This document shows positions 1-8,930 of a stretch of 64,000 nt of DNA, in pieces. The stretch spans positions 1-64,000 of the forward strand of contig JAEUIE010000059.1 in the NCBI GenBank assembly GCA_016795155.1, given 5' to 3'. Within the stretch, counting starts at the first letter, position 1. Each line of letters opens with the position of its first letter. The stretch is from Planctomycetia bacterium (GTDB lineage: Bacteria; Planctomycetota; Planctomycetia; Gemmatales; HRBIN36). A program made the translations under genes and the position numbers. Under the pieces are notes generated by a model. That model did not search any database and was not told the DNA's origin. It saw only the letters and a list, made by a program, of their open reading frames with translations.

Positions 1-64
1 TGGGAACCGGTAACAATGGTTCAATCAATGCCCAGAGTTGATCATCCAAAATCGGTTTGGCCAT
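1..64 (-). CDS. Transposase N-terminus, IS5/IS4-type, cut by window edge
   Basis: Reading leftwards from an ATG at 64-62, the frame encodes MAKPILDDQLWALIEPLLPV and runs off the window edge. The DDxLWxLIEPLLP opening is characteristic of the DUF4096-type N-terminal region of IS5/IS4-family DDE transposases. An AAGGAGC ribosome-binding site lies just upstream of the ATG. The remaining gene and the second IS end are outside the window, so intactness cannot be judged. The stretch at about 85-125 may contain the terminal inverted repeat, but this cannot be confirmed with one end only. Confidence 0.75.
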   Translation of the reverse strand, partial: MAKPILDDQLWALIEPLLPVP

Positions 65-196
65 AGCAGTGCTCCTTGCTCGCCAAACTTATAGCCTGAC
101 TGGACGAGAAGCACTAGCTCATTTTGTTAGATGCTCTTAGATATTTATCGAAATATTCAAACGGAAACCTGGCTGTATCCACCATGAGCAACATAT

Positions 197-1129
197 ATGA
201 TGGGCTTTATGAGATTTTCTATTCTGCTGCTGATTTTCTCGAACCTAGCTGCAGGCTGCTCTTCATCCAACCAGGAGCCCGATCTTGTCTGGGGCAAGCG
301 CGGCATTCGGCCTGGTGATTTCATCAAGCCTCGCGCCGTTACCATCGGTAAAGACTCTGCTGGCAATGAGGAACTCTACATCGTTGATTTTGCAGGCCGC
401 ATTCAGGCATTTGACCTGAATGGCAAACCTTTAAGAAACTGGAATACACCTTCTATCGAGAATGGCAGACCGGCAGGACTAGCCTGGTCGTCGAAGTTAC
501 AACAATTGCTGGTTGCTGATTCACATTATCAACGTATTCTCTGTTATTCGCCGACCGGACAACTGCTCAAAACCATTACTGGCGACAGTACAGCGCTGGG
601 GCCTTTCCAGTATATTGGCGACATTGTCGAAGACAGGGAAGGCAACTGGTATATCAGCGAATTCGGTAATGAGGAGCAGGATCGTATCAGAAAGCTGACT
701 CCTGAAGGTAAACTGATTTCATCCTGGGGAAGCCATGGGACTGAAACTGGTCAGTTCAGCAGACCACGTGGATTGGCTATTAGTGAGGCCAATGAGTTGT
801 TCGTTGCAGATTCGTGCAACCACCGTATCCAGGTGTTTGATCTCCATGGAAAACCATTGCGAACCATTGGAAATCATGGCAGTGAACCAGGTCAATTACA
901 GTATCCTTACGATGTAACCATCGGCACTCAGAACGAAATCTGCATTACCGAATGGGGGCAGAATCGTGTTCAGAGGTTTACCATGGATGGCAAGAGCCTT
1001 GGAATCTGGGGGAAGCCAGGCAGAAATCCGGGATGTTTATTTCAGCCTTGGGGATCGTGTGTCAGTCGATCGGGCCAGGTTTTTGTTCTCGACAGCGAGA
1101 ATCATCGTGTACAGCGGTTCACATGGTAG
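197..1129 (+). CDS. NHL-repeat beta-propeller lipoprotein
   Basis: This encodes 310 residues. The N-terminus is a hydrophobic signal ending in LAAGC with cysteine at residue 21, which fits a lipobox, so the protein is probably anchored in a membrane facing the periplasm. The rest is a chain of NHL-type blades, each carrying a variant of 'D..NHRIQVFDLHGKPLRTIG' followed by 'G.x.G.(F/L)..P.(G/D)..', giving about six blades. NHL propellers bind proteins, sugars or nucleic acids without a shared chemistry, so no specific role can be given. Two adjacent ATG codons (197, 200) precede the signal. The gene stands alone downstream of an insertion-sequence end. Confidence 0.85.
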   Translation: MMGFMRFSILLLIFSNLAAGCSSSNQEPDLVWGKRGIRPGDFIKPRAVTIGKDSAGNEELYIVDFAGRIQAFDLNGKPLRNWNTPSIENGRPAGLAWSSKLQQLLVADSHYQRILCYSPTGQLLKTITGDSTALGPFQYIGDIVEDREGNWYISEFGNEEQDRIRKLTPEGKLISSWGSHGTETGQFSRPRGLAISEANELFVADSCNHRIQVFDLHGKPLRTIGNHGSEPGQLQYPYDVTIGTQNEICITEWGQNRVQRFTMDGKSLGIWGKPGRNPGCLFQPWGSCVSRSGQVFVLDSENHRVQRFTW

Positions 1130-1178
1130 CATGGGCAATGTGGGGCCTATTTGAATAACGTAGAGTTGTGAGCTATGG

Positions 1179-2135
1179 TTGTTTGCCCATAACTATGCTG
1201 CTCCAGATCCATCCGTGCACAACGCCATCCGTTACCTGATAACGCTGCTGCTTTTCATACCCGTTGCGGTAACCGGGCTGTTGTTCTTGCAAGGCAACGA
1301 TGAACTGCAAAATACGCTCTTGATAACGTACACCACATCGTGCATCTCAATCGTTGTCTGGCTGATTTATTCATCGCGCATGGTGAAACTGGAGCGCCAC
1401 GCCAAAACAATTATTAATGCAATTCAATCAGGCAAGGAAAACGACCAGGCTATCGTCGAACCGCTGCAGCAATCTGCCGTACCTTTTGATCCTATTTATC
1501 AGGCATTGCTGGTAGTCTCACAGAAGCTATCGGAACGTCGCCGGCAGATGCGTGATAACCTCGACAAAGTAGGCGCTATACTGGTAGCCATCACGCATGG
1601 CAGGCCCATTAATTCTGACATGTATGAATTCGATCTGCCTGATGCCGATGACAAAACGCTACTGCTGGGCAGCTTGTCACAAATGGTTTCCACGTACCAT
1701 CATACCAAGCATCGAGGCGATGTCTTTGCCCATGTGCTGCGTGAATCTCCCATTGCCATGCTGATTACCGATGAACAATACCAGATAAAAACCATGAACC
1801 CTGCTGCAGAGAAATTGTTCGGCAGTTCATCGCAGAATTCTGCCATGCAGAATCTGAAAGACTACTTTGTTCCCCCACCCATCAAGAATCATCAACAACA
1901 TCTGAAAAAAATTGTGCTCGACGGCGAGGAAGCATTACAGGCATTGCAGCAAGGCAAGCATGAAGTTTTTACGACGATCCGAACTCGTAACGGCCAACTT
2001 CACCTGATCGGGCTACGCGCTTCCTTTGGCCAAAAATGTTTGTTTGTGATACGGGAAAGAAGCAAGGATAAATCGCATTCCTTTCATGATTCGTCATTAC
2101 TATCGGTCACTGTTGAAAGTTCGCAAGCAATATAA
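1179..2135 (+). CDS. Membrane protein with C-terminal PAS domain
   Basis: This encodes 318 residues from a TTG start. Two transmembrane segments near residues 17-35 and 46-64 are followed by a linker of about 100 residues and then a PAS-like sensor domain at roughly 185-290. The PAS core reads 'ESPIAMLITDEQYQIKTMNP' followed by AAEKLFG, which is typical of the PAS fold. There is no histidine kinase, GGDEF or phosphatase output domain in frame, so it looks like a sensor module without an effector, or one that signals to a separate partner. The exact start is uncertain because no strong ribosome-binding site is visible. Confidence 0.7.
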   Translation: MFAHNYAAPDPSVHNAIRYLITLLLFIPVAVTGLLFLQGNDELQNTLLITYTTSCISIVVWLIYSSRMVKLERHAKTIINAIQSGKENDQAIVEPLQQSAVPFDPIYQALLVVSQKLSERRRQMRDNLDKVGAILVAITHGRPINSDMYEFDLPDADDKTLLLGSLSQMVSTYHHTKHRGDVFAHVLRESPIAMLITDEQYQIKTMNPAAEKLFGSSSQNSAMQNLKDYFVPPPIKNHQQHLKKIVLDGEEALQALQQGKHEVFTTIRTRNGQLHLIGLRASFGQKCLFVIRERSKDKSHSFHDSSLLSVTVESSQAI

Positions 2136-2227
2136 CGGCAGCAATTACAGATTATTTAAGGCACTGCCTACCACTTCGTGCATTACCGCATACATCATAA
2201 AATAATACATCGCATTAAAGAACTTGA

Positions 2228-3373
2228 ATGGCTGACCCCAAGAAAATACGAGTTGACCTGCGAAAGAATCGATCGAAGCCACCACGAGAAAAAGGCTGGA
2301 CTCGCGATTTCAGGGAGGATTCCGATCAAAATTACCATTCCACTGAACGCATACGTGCCAAGGGTGATTTATCTCGCAAGAGAACGATTATCACAGATCA
2401 GAAGACAGATGGTGACTCGCAGCCTGACGATACCATCATGCCTTCGATTGATGTATCACAGTGTCAGCTTGGCAGAGTAGTCAGGGTCCATGGCCTGCAA
2501 AACGTTATCATGACTGAAGATGGCACGGAATATCGGTGTACCGTACGTCGTGTATTGAAAAACCTGTCCATTGATGAACGCAACGTGGTGACGACGGGTG
2601 ATAAAGTCTGGATACAAACAGCCGCCAATCAAGAAGGCGTCATCGAGAAAATTGAACCGCGATATGGAATACTGACCAGAAAATCGTGGAAGCGTGAACA
2701 TGTGCTGGTCGCCAATGTCGATCAGCTTGTTATTGTTGCAGCACTGGCTGAGCCATATTTGAAGCCTCATTTAATTGATCGGTATCTTGTCGCAGCATCT
2801 ATGGGGCAACTTAAACCCGTCATCTGCCTCAACAAAGCTGACTTGGTTAACCAGGCTGATTTTCAATCAATCCTGGGGTTGTACAGGCAACTTGGCATAC
2901 CCACCATCCTGACCAGCGCGACGACTCACACGGGAATTGAAGAACTAAAAGACCTGCTTAAAGACTGCCAGACCGTTTTTTCAGGACAAAGTGGTGTTGG
3001 AAAGACATCTTTGCTGAATGCCATTCAGCCCGGTCTGGAATTGCTGGTACGCGAGGTGAGCGAAACAAACCAGAAGGGCAAGCACACTACCACGACTGCT
3101 GAGTTGATTAAACTCCACTTTGGTGGATGGGTTGTTGATACGCCTGGGATCAGACAATTCGATTTGTGGAATGTCGTTCCACCTGAGCTTGATGGGCATT
3201 TTCCTGAATTTCGTCCATTTGTGACAGCGTGTGGTTTTCCAGGCTGCTCTCATCTTCAGGAAGAAAATTGTGCTGTGAAGCAGGCAGTGGAAGAAGGATG
3301 GATTGATCCACAACGATATTACAGTTATTGTGGCATCTATCAGGGAACGGAATCTCAGGAGTGGTCAGAATGA
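2228..3373 (+). CDS. rsgA: Ribosome small-subunit biogenesis GTPase RsgA
   Basis: RsgA is a circularly permuted GTPase that helps late maturation of the 30S subunit in the cytoplasm. The permuted motif order is visible: G4 NKAD at residues 202-205, then G1 GQSGVGKTS at 253-261, TTTT switch at 287-290, and G3 DTPG at 304-307. A C-terminal zinc site follows, with C335, C340, H342 and C348 in a CGFPGCSHLQEENC-type segment. An OB-fold precedes the GTPase domain at about 80-150. The first 70 residues are a basic, low-complexity extension of the kind often seen in planctomycete RsgA. Its stop overlaps the start of the next gene (ATGA), so the two are likely co-translated. Confidence 0.95.
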   Translation: MADPKKIRVDLRKNRSKPPREKGWTRDFREDSDQNYHSTERIRAKGDLSRKRTIITDQKTDGDSQPDDTIMPSIDVSQCQLGRVVRVHGLQNVIMTEDGTEYRCTVRRVLKNLSIDERNVVTTGDKVWIQTAANQEGVIEKIEPRYGILTRKSWKREHVLVANVDQLVIVAALAEPYLKPHLIDRYLVAASMGQLKPVICLNKADLVNQADFQSILGLYRQLGIPTILTSATTHTGIEELKDLLKDCQTVFSGQSGVGKTSLLNAIQPGLELLVREVSETNQKGKHTTTTAELIKLHFGGWVVDTPGIRQFDLWNVVPPELDGHFPEFRPFVTACGFPGCSHLQEENCAVKQAVEEGWIDPQRYYSYCGIYQGTESQEWSE

Positions 3374-3804
3374 TGTTGGTTCTACTTTCAATGTGTTGCC
3401 TGTTGCCCCAGGATTCCATTGCTCAGGAAGTGCAAAAACTGAATGGAACCTGGCATGTAGTCCGCTCGGAAACTGACGGCAAAGATTTTTCTTCACGGCT
3501 CAAAGGCTATCAGTATGTATTTGATGGCCAATTCATCAAGCTGCTGGATGCCAAAGGCAAAGCTGTACTGCGATCTGACAATAAGCCCGATGAACGACCA
3601 TTCCTGATCAATGTACTGACTAATCCCAAAACCATGGACATGACGATACAGATCAAATCCAAGTCGTTCATGTCGCTGGGCATCTATCGACTTGAAGGCG
3701 ATGAACTGCAGCTTTGCTTCGCTGAACCAGGAAGTCAGCGGCCAAATGCATTTCAAAGCAAAGATGGCACGACGCTGATAGCGCTGAAACGTGCCAAAAA
3801 ATAG
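3370..3804 (+). CDS. TIGR03067-family secreted protein
   Basis: This encodes 144 residues when started at the ATG that overlaps the rsgA stop (ATGA). That start gives a clean signal peptide, MMLVLLSMCCLLPQDSIAQ, whereas the longer open frame starts inside rsgA. The mature part begins 'LNGTWHVVRSETDGKD' and contains the GTW...G pattern and a lipocalin-like beta-rich composition of TIGR03067, a family widespread in planctomycetes and of unknown function. Coupling to rsgA suggests co-expression but gives no functional clue. Confidence 0.8.
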   Translation: MMLVLLSMCCLLPQDSIAQEVQKLNGTWHVVRSETDGKDFSSRLKGYQYVFDGQFIKLLDAKGKAVLRSDNKPDERPFLINVLTNPKTMDMTIQIKSKSFMSLGIYRLEGDELQLCFAEPGSQRPNAFQSKDGTTLIALKRAKK

Positions 3805-3807
3805 CGT

Positions 3808-5052
3808 TTAGTCTATCTTGATATTAGTCGATTCCAACGGCCCATAGGCAAGAACCGTTGGCTTATCAATGGGATAAGTATCAAGCAAGATGCGTATGGA
3901 TTTGAGAGTAACAGCATCGATCGATGCCAGTTCATCGTCAGCAGTGCGATACTCATTGAGATAATTCCAGTTGAAGCTGACACTGCTCATGCGCCCCATG
4001 GGTCGTTCGTTGCCTCGAATGACCCGCGATGCCAGTTTGGCCCGAGCGAGGTTCATTTCTTTTTCCGTGATGCCGTTCTGTTGAACTTCGCGCAGCACAT
4101 CGAGATAACGCTTGAGATTCGCAGCAGCCTGGTCAGGATCGCCGCCACAATACCCGAGGTTGGCGCCAGCGCCCTGGTACTCGTGATAGGAGAAATCAAC
4201 AGAATCCGCATGCCCTGGATCGATCAATGACCAATAGAGCCTGCTGCCGGTATCATCTCCAATAGCACCAGCCAACACTTCTGCTGCATAGCGTAATTCA
4301 GAGGATGCAGGCGGCCCTCCCATCCAGAACATCAAATGTTCCTGCGTTACTTTTTCCTTGCGGATAACCTGTAATTCAGATGGCGAACCTATTGCAGGTA
4401 TGTCGCGTGGAGTTGGACCATTCTCCCACTGGGCACAGCGTTCTTCGACCAACTGGTACAGCTTCTGAAAGTCAAACTGCCCTGCTGCCACGACTGAAAT
4501 ATTGGAGGCAACATACCTGGAGTTGAAATAATCTCTCATTTGCTGGCTGGTTAGTGCTGAAACTGTTTCATTCGTTCCCAGGACACGATTTCCCAGAGGA
4601 TGTTTCTGAAAAAACAGGCTTTTGGAAGCATCGTACGCCGACCACATAGGCTGATCTTCGTACATGCTGATTTCTTCGAGGATCACCTTCTTTTCCATGT
4701 CAAAATCGTCGGTGCGCAGACTGGGGCGCAGGATATCTGCCAGAATGTCTACGGCCTGTGGCAGGTATTCAGGCAATAGGGCTGCATAGAAAACTGTATT
4801 CTCTTCGCTGGTGTAAGCATTGTGGTTGGCGCCGATGGCATCAAACTCACGATTGACATCGAGTGATGTGCGGCGTGGGGTTCCCTTGAAAACCATGTGT
4901 TCAAGGAAATGGGAGACGCCAGCCAGTTCGGGTGACTCATCCCGTGCTCCAGTTTTGACAAAGAAACCGAGAGCCACCGATTTTGCGCCGGAATTGGTTT
5001 CGCCAATAACCTGAAGACCATTTGCCAGCCGTTGATGATGAAATTGAATCAT
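3808..5052 (-). CDS. M16-family zinc metallopeptidase (pitrilysin/MPP type)
   Basis: This encodes 414 residues without a signal peptide. The inverted zinc motif HxxEH is present as HFLEH at residues 48-52, followed by MVFKGT, and the expected downstream acidic helix ('ILEEISMYEDQP') carries the third zinc-ligand glutamate region. The length matches single-chain bacterial M16B enzymes with one active and one inactive half of about 200 residues each. Family members cleave short peptides or presequences. It converges on the TIGR03067 gene, with only three bases between the stop codons. Confidence 0.92.
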   Translation of the reverse strand: MIQFHHQRLANGLQVIGETNSGAKSVALGFFVKTGARDESPELAGVSHFLEHMVFKGTPRRTSLDVNREFDAIGANHNAYTSEENTVFYAALLPEYLPQAVDILADILRPSLRTDDFDMEKKVILEEISMYEDQPMWSAYDASKSLFFQKHPLGNRVLGTNETVSALTSQQMRDYFNSRYVASNISVVAAGQFDFQKLYQLVEERCAQWENGPTPRDIPAIGSPSELQVIRKEKVTQEHLMFWMGGPPASSELRYAAEVLAGAIGDDTGSRLYWSLIDPGHADSVDFSYHEYQGAGANLGYCGGDPDQAAANLKRYLDVLREVQQNGITEKEMNLARAKLASRVIRGNERPMGRMSSVSFNWNYLNEYRTADDELASIDAVTLKSIRILLDTYPIDKPTVLAYGPLESTNIKID

Positions 5053-5119
5053 GTGCTCGCATACCAGGATCGAAAGTAATCATCTTATTATAACACGTAC
5101 TGATTTCGCATACAGACCA

Positions 5120-5566
5120 TCATAAATCAGGAGACCGTGCATCAAGAAATCGATGCAGTGGAGCATACTGCCATTGCACTTGCTCTTCTTCCGAAATCGA
5201 TTTCAATTGTGCCAGGAAGTGCTCAGTGATGGGTTCTGCTTTTCCAGCATAATTGGGATCACAAAAATAAACGCGACAGCCCAGAGGCCGATATTCCCTT
5301 GCATTACAGAGCTTCTCGACCTGAAACGGACAGAATGATGCATCCGTGGGTGTCGAGAAAGACGGTGCATGCTGCAAAAGCACCTCTGCTTCGAGATTGG
5401 AAAGGAAAAGCGTGTGGCCATATTCGGCAAAGCGACAGCATTTACCACTTGCAAGGCAGACTGGCTTATGCGAATGAATCTCTTCATCTGCCGAGTCGTA
5501 CAGTTTTAAGACCTGCTGCTGCAGTCTTGTCCGTTCCTTTAAAGTTAGATCGCTTATTTTTCTCAT
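5120..5566 (-). CDS. YkgJ-family cysteine cluster protein (second of pair)
   Basis: This encodes 148 residues. The cysteine pattern 'CLASGKCCRF' near residues 38-47, followed by CPF, C.A and 'RPLGCRVYFC', matches the YkgJ/CxxCxxCC family (UPF0153), proposed to bind zinc or an Fe-S cluster. Its ATG overlaps the stop of the upstream paralogue by four bases (ATGA), so the two are translationally coupled. No enzymatic role is established for the family. Confidence 0.85.
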   Translation of the reverse strand: MRKISDLTLKERTRLQQQVLKLYDSADEEIHSHKPVCLASGKCCRFAEYGHTLFLSNLEAEVLLQHAPSFSTPTDASFCPFQVEKLCNAREYRPLGCRVYFCDPNYAGKAEPITEHFLAQLKSISEEEQVQWQYAPLHRFLDARSPDL

Positions 5567-5994
5567 TTCGATTTCTTCATTTGCTGCAATCTGGAAGTAA
5601 TCTGCTCCAGGGTAAATAACTCACCATGATCGCTGCCCGGACATCGCTTCTGTGTTGTCTTCCAATCTTCGGGAGATTGCAGGTTGCGGGGCCAGAATGG
5701 CCAGGTGCGGCATTGTATTGGCCTGACATTGTAGACGAGACAACCGGACTGCTGATCGAAGAAAATGCAATCTTCGTTGGCCTGGTCGCGTAGACTGCGG
5801 TTCTTGCCGATTTTTCGAGTGTACATTTTGCAGAACTGATCATAACTCAGTTCAAAATGATTGGCGAGTAACTCGACTTCCGCATCATCGACCCAGACAT
5901 ATCCCGGCCCTCGACAGCAATTGCCACAACGAGTGCACGAAAATCGCAAGCCGTCTTCGTACCAGGGTTTCTCAAACTTCGCTTGATGTTCCAT
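5563..5994 (-). CDS. YkgJ-family cysteine cluster protein (first of pair)
   Basis: This encodes 143 residues. It contains 'FSCTRCGNCCRGPGYVWV' near residues 18-35, then C..F...GC, 'RPIQCRTWPFW' and a late CPG, giving the full eight-cysteine pattern of YkgJ proteins. The family is thought to coordinate zinc or iron-sulfur. It is upstream of and overlaps its shorter paralogue, suggesting that the two products act as a heteromeric pair or arose by tandem duplication followed by divergence. Confidence 0.88.
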   Translation of the reverse strand: MEHQAKFEKPWYEDGLRFSCTRCGNCCRGPGYVWVDDAEVELLANHFELSYDQFCKMYTRKIGKNRSLRDQANEDCIFFDQQSGCLVYNVRPIQCRTWPFWPRNLQSPEDWKTTQKRCPGSDHGELFTLEQITSRLQQMKKSK

Positions 5995-6050
5995 CCGCTT
6001 TCCTCATAATCTATGGTACACGAAATGGAATCTACGGGAACCACCAACCC

Positions 6051-6713
6051 ATGAATGCTGAACGTACACTGGCGAATCGTACTCTTCTGCAGCTTTGTGT
6101 TTTGACACTGATTGGTTCTGCATTCCGTCTGTTACCTTATTACTGGAGCGAGGAGTATAAAGGCTGGCTGTTTTGCCTCTGGGGAGCCAATGCCATTCTG
6201 CCATTATTCCTGGTGGGTGTAAGCAAGTCACGATACCTGTGGCTAGGCTATGCAATTCCATTGACGGGTCTTGTCATCAGTGATCTCATCATTCAAATCA
6301 TTCTGCAATCGCGACAATTGCCCGCCTCGTCGCTTACAGGACGATTGGTAACTTACAGCTTCTTTCTGTTACTTGCACAGCTTGGATTGATTCTAAGATG
6401 GTTCAAGCTCAGCCGATTCAAGACGATCATGACTGGAATTGGATTATCACTTACCGGCTCTATCCTGTTCTTTTTGATCAGCAACTTCCTGGTTTGGACT
6501 CAATCAACACCTGCAGCGGGAACTTTCTACTATCCACCCACCTGGGCAGGGTTGATTCGTTGCTATGAAATGGGGCTCCCTTTCTTCAAGAATCAGTTTT
6601 TAAGTGATGGCATTTTCGCTTTGGTATTCTTCAGCATCTTCGCACTGCTGGAATCGCGAATCTTCAACCAGGCTTCCAATCCAAGTGTTGCAAAGGCCAA
6701 TGCTGTTCGTTAA
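6051..6713 (+). CDS. DUF6580-like integral membrane protein
   Basis: This encodes 220 residues with about five or six hydrophobic segments. The 'YYPPTWAGLIRCYEMGLPFF' stretch near residues 160-180 resembles the conserved C-terminal motif of DUF6580 membrane proteins, and the N-terminal 'R..P' and 'LPLFL' elements fit the same family. The function is unknown; the topology recalls small ECF-type substrate-binding subunits, but no transporter partner is adjacent. It ends four bases inside the convergent glgE gene. Confidence 0.7.
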   Translation: MNAERTLANRTLLQLCVLTLIGSAFRLLPYYWSEEYKGWLFCLWGANAILPLFLVGVSKSRYLWLGYAIPLTGLVISDLIIQIILQSRQLPASSLTGRLVTYSFFLLLAQLGLILRWFKLSRFKTIMTGIGLSLTGSILFFLISNFLVWTQSTPAAGTFYYPPTWAGLIRCYEMGLPFFKNQFLSDGIFALVFFSIFALLESRIFNQASNPSVAKANAVR

Positions 6714-8803
6714 AGCTCTACCAGCGAGTCGTCGTTTAATTGCTCCTGGTGTCGATTGGATGCATGGATTGCATTTTTATCAATCGTAGAAGAATCAATC
6801 CTGATTTCCTTCAGAATGGGCACTCGGACTACGAAGATATGTGCTACCGAAATCTGCGGATCGAGTCGCACGTAGTTTTTTGGCCCCTTCCAGTTCCACG
6901 ATTGATTGGTTATCAGATCATGCACCAGAAATGTCTGATCGCTCTTTAATCCCAAGTACTGCATATCGAGTTCAACGAATCCCTCGTGAGGGTGCAAGGG
7001 GTCAAGATTGACCACGACTATGATGCGATCACTAAAGTCGCTGGTTGATTTACTGAAACAGAATAAGTGCTTATTATCCACTTCATGCAGTTTCAGGTTG
7101 CGGAATTGCTGCAAGGCAGGATGTGTACGCCTGGCCTGGTTAATCAGTTTGATTAGGGGTTTCAAGCTGCCTGCCATGTTCACAGGTCGCTGTTTGATTT
7201 CGTACTTTTCCGAATCGTGATATTCTTCACTACCCTCTTGAACGGGTTTGTTCTCGTAAAATTCAAAACCGCTGTACATTCCATAAAGTGGTGACAACAG
7301 GCTTGCCAGAATGAAGCGAACTGCAAAAGATCCTTTGCCTCCCTTTTGCAGATAGGCATGCAGGATATCCGGTGTGTTAACGAAAAAGTTTGGCCTGAAA
7401 TATTCAACCATTTCGGTCGTTGTCAATTCAGTCAGGTATTCTGCCAGCTCCGTCCTGGTATTTTTCCAAGTGAAATAGGTGTAACTCTGGCCAAAACCGA
7501 TTTTAGCCAGTTCTTTCATCATGGCAGGCCTGGTGAAAGCCTCGGAAAGGAACACCACATCTGGATGTTTGCGTTTGACCTGATTGATCAACCATTCCCA
7601 CATGCCAACCGGCTTGGTATGAGGATTATCAACACGAAACAATCGGACACCTTGATCGACCCAGAACTGAACGATGCGAAGTATTTCCTGCCAGAGTGCA
7701 GGCCAATCGGGGGTATCAAAATTCAGAGGGAAGACATCCTGATATTTCTTGGGCGGGTTTTCTGCGTAAGCAATGGTGCCATCAGGTCTGTGTTTGAACC
7801 ACTGCGGGCATTCCTGAACATAGGGATGATCAGGAGAACAATTCAGTGCAAAATCAAGTGCGATTTCTATCTGATGTGCCTGGGCAACCCCCATGAGCAT
7901 GCGAAAATCATCCAGCGTTCCTAAGGCCGGTTCGATTGCATCGTGACCGCCCTGCCAGTTTCCGATTGCCCAGGGAGAACCCACATCGTCGGGCTCAGCA
8001 TCAGGTGAGTTATTCTTCCCTTTTCGATTGGTCAGCCCAATGGGATGAATAGGTGGCAGGTAAACTACATCAAACCCCATTTCACGCAGTTCAGGCAATC
8101 GACGCAAAACATCACGCAACGTGCCATGCTTGCCGGGAATCAGCGATTGTGATCGCGGAAATAATTCATACCAGGCCCCGAAGCCGGCATACACCGGATC
8201 AACTTCAATGAGAAAAACCTGGCGGGTTGATACCATTCTTGCATGATCAGGATATGCCTGGCTGATTTCGGTAAAGACTGGGTTTAGCGCTACCGCAATG
8301 GATTCTTCAAAGGAATGGTGCGGATCACCCAGGAGAAGTGCTGCCTGCATCAACGGAACACGCGGTGCGCCACGAGGCACCCTGTCAGCAAGATCACGCA
8401 ACAAGGTTGCACCTTCCTGAAAATCCACACGTAGTTGATAATCGCCTGCCTTCCATTTTCGACGTACCAGATCCTGCCAGGTGGCAAATACATCTGTCCA
8501 GGCGACCAGCGAGAATTGATACGTTCCAAGCTGATCAACAATGAAATGACCTTGCCACAGATCATTACCAAGATTTTTCAACGTAGCATGTTTGTATTCA
8601 CGAGTTGCCTCATGATGATACCGGATAGCTGCCCCAATGACATCCGTACCATCACGGAAGATTGTCGCTTTAATATCTACAGCATCACCGAGCAAACGCT
8701 TGACGGGATACTTTCCACCATCGACCGAAGGCTGCACATCTGCAAAACGAATGCGATCTTCATTCAGCCGCTGCATCGTCGGCGTTGCTGACAAATGAAT
8801 CAT
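6710..8803 (-). CDS. glgE: Alpha-1,4-glucan:maltose-1-phosphate maltosyltransferase (GH13_3)
   Basis: GlgE extends linear alpha-1,4-glucan using maltose-1-phosphate. From the ATG at 8803, preceded by a GAGGT ribosome-binding site, the protein is 697 residues, the usual length; an upstream in-frame ATG at 8929 would add an unrelated tail and overlap the divergent gene. An N-terminal domain (about 1-190) is followed by the GH13 barrel with 'FRVDNPHTKP', which carries the nucleophile aspartate, and 'FLSEAFTRPAMM', which carries the acid/base glutamate. The RVDNPHTK signature is specific to GlgE rather than general amylases. The divergently transcribed maltokinase supplies its substrate. TreS and branching enzyme are not in the window. 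Confidence 0.93.
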   Translation of the reverse strand: MIHLSATPTMQRLNEDRIRFADVQPSVDGGKYPVKRLLGDAVDIKATIFRDGTDVIGAAIRYHHEATREYKHATLKNLGNDLWQGHFIVDQLGTYQFSLVAWTDVFATWQDLVRRKWKAGDYQLRVDFQEGATLLRDLADRVPRGAPRVPLMQAALLLGDPHHSFEESIAVALNPVFTEISQAYPDHARMVSTRQVFLIEVDPVYAGFGAWYELFPRSQSLIPGKHGTLRDVLRRLPELREMGFDVVYLPPIHPIGLTNRKGKNNSPDAEPDDVGSPWAIGNWQGGHDAIEPALGTLDDFRMLMGVAQAHQIEIALDFALNCSPDHPYVQECPQWFKHRPDGTIAYAENPPKKYQDVFPLNFDTPDWPALWQEILRIVQFWVDQGVRLFRVDNPHTKPVGMWEWLINQVKRKHPDVVFLSEAFTRPAMMKELAKIGFGQSYTYFTWKNTRTELAEYLTELTTTEMVEYFRPNFFVNTPDILHAYLQKGGKGSFAVRFILASLLSPLYGMYSGFEFYENKPVQEGSEEYHDSEKYEIKQRPVNMAGSLKPLIKLINQARRTHPALQQFRNLKLHEVDNKHLFCFSKSTSDFSDRIIVVVNLDPLHPHEGFVELDMQYLGLKSDQTFLVHDLITNQSWNWKGPKNYVRLDPQISVAHIFVVRVPILKEIRIDSSTIDKNAIHASNRHQEQLNDDSLVEL

Positions 8804-8930
8804 TCTGACCTCAGAGTATTGCTCGCTATTGAATCTGATTTTATCTTGTGGGCACGACAGGGATAAGTGGAATATCATACATCTGACATATTTATCAAAA
8901 CCACCGTCGTTACTTCTGCCCGACGCCATT

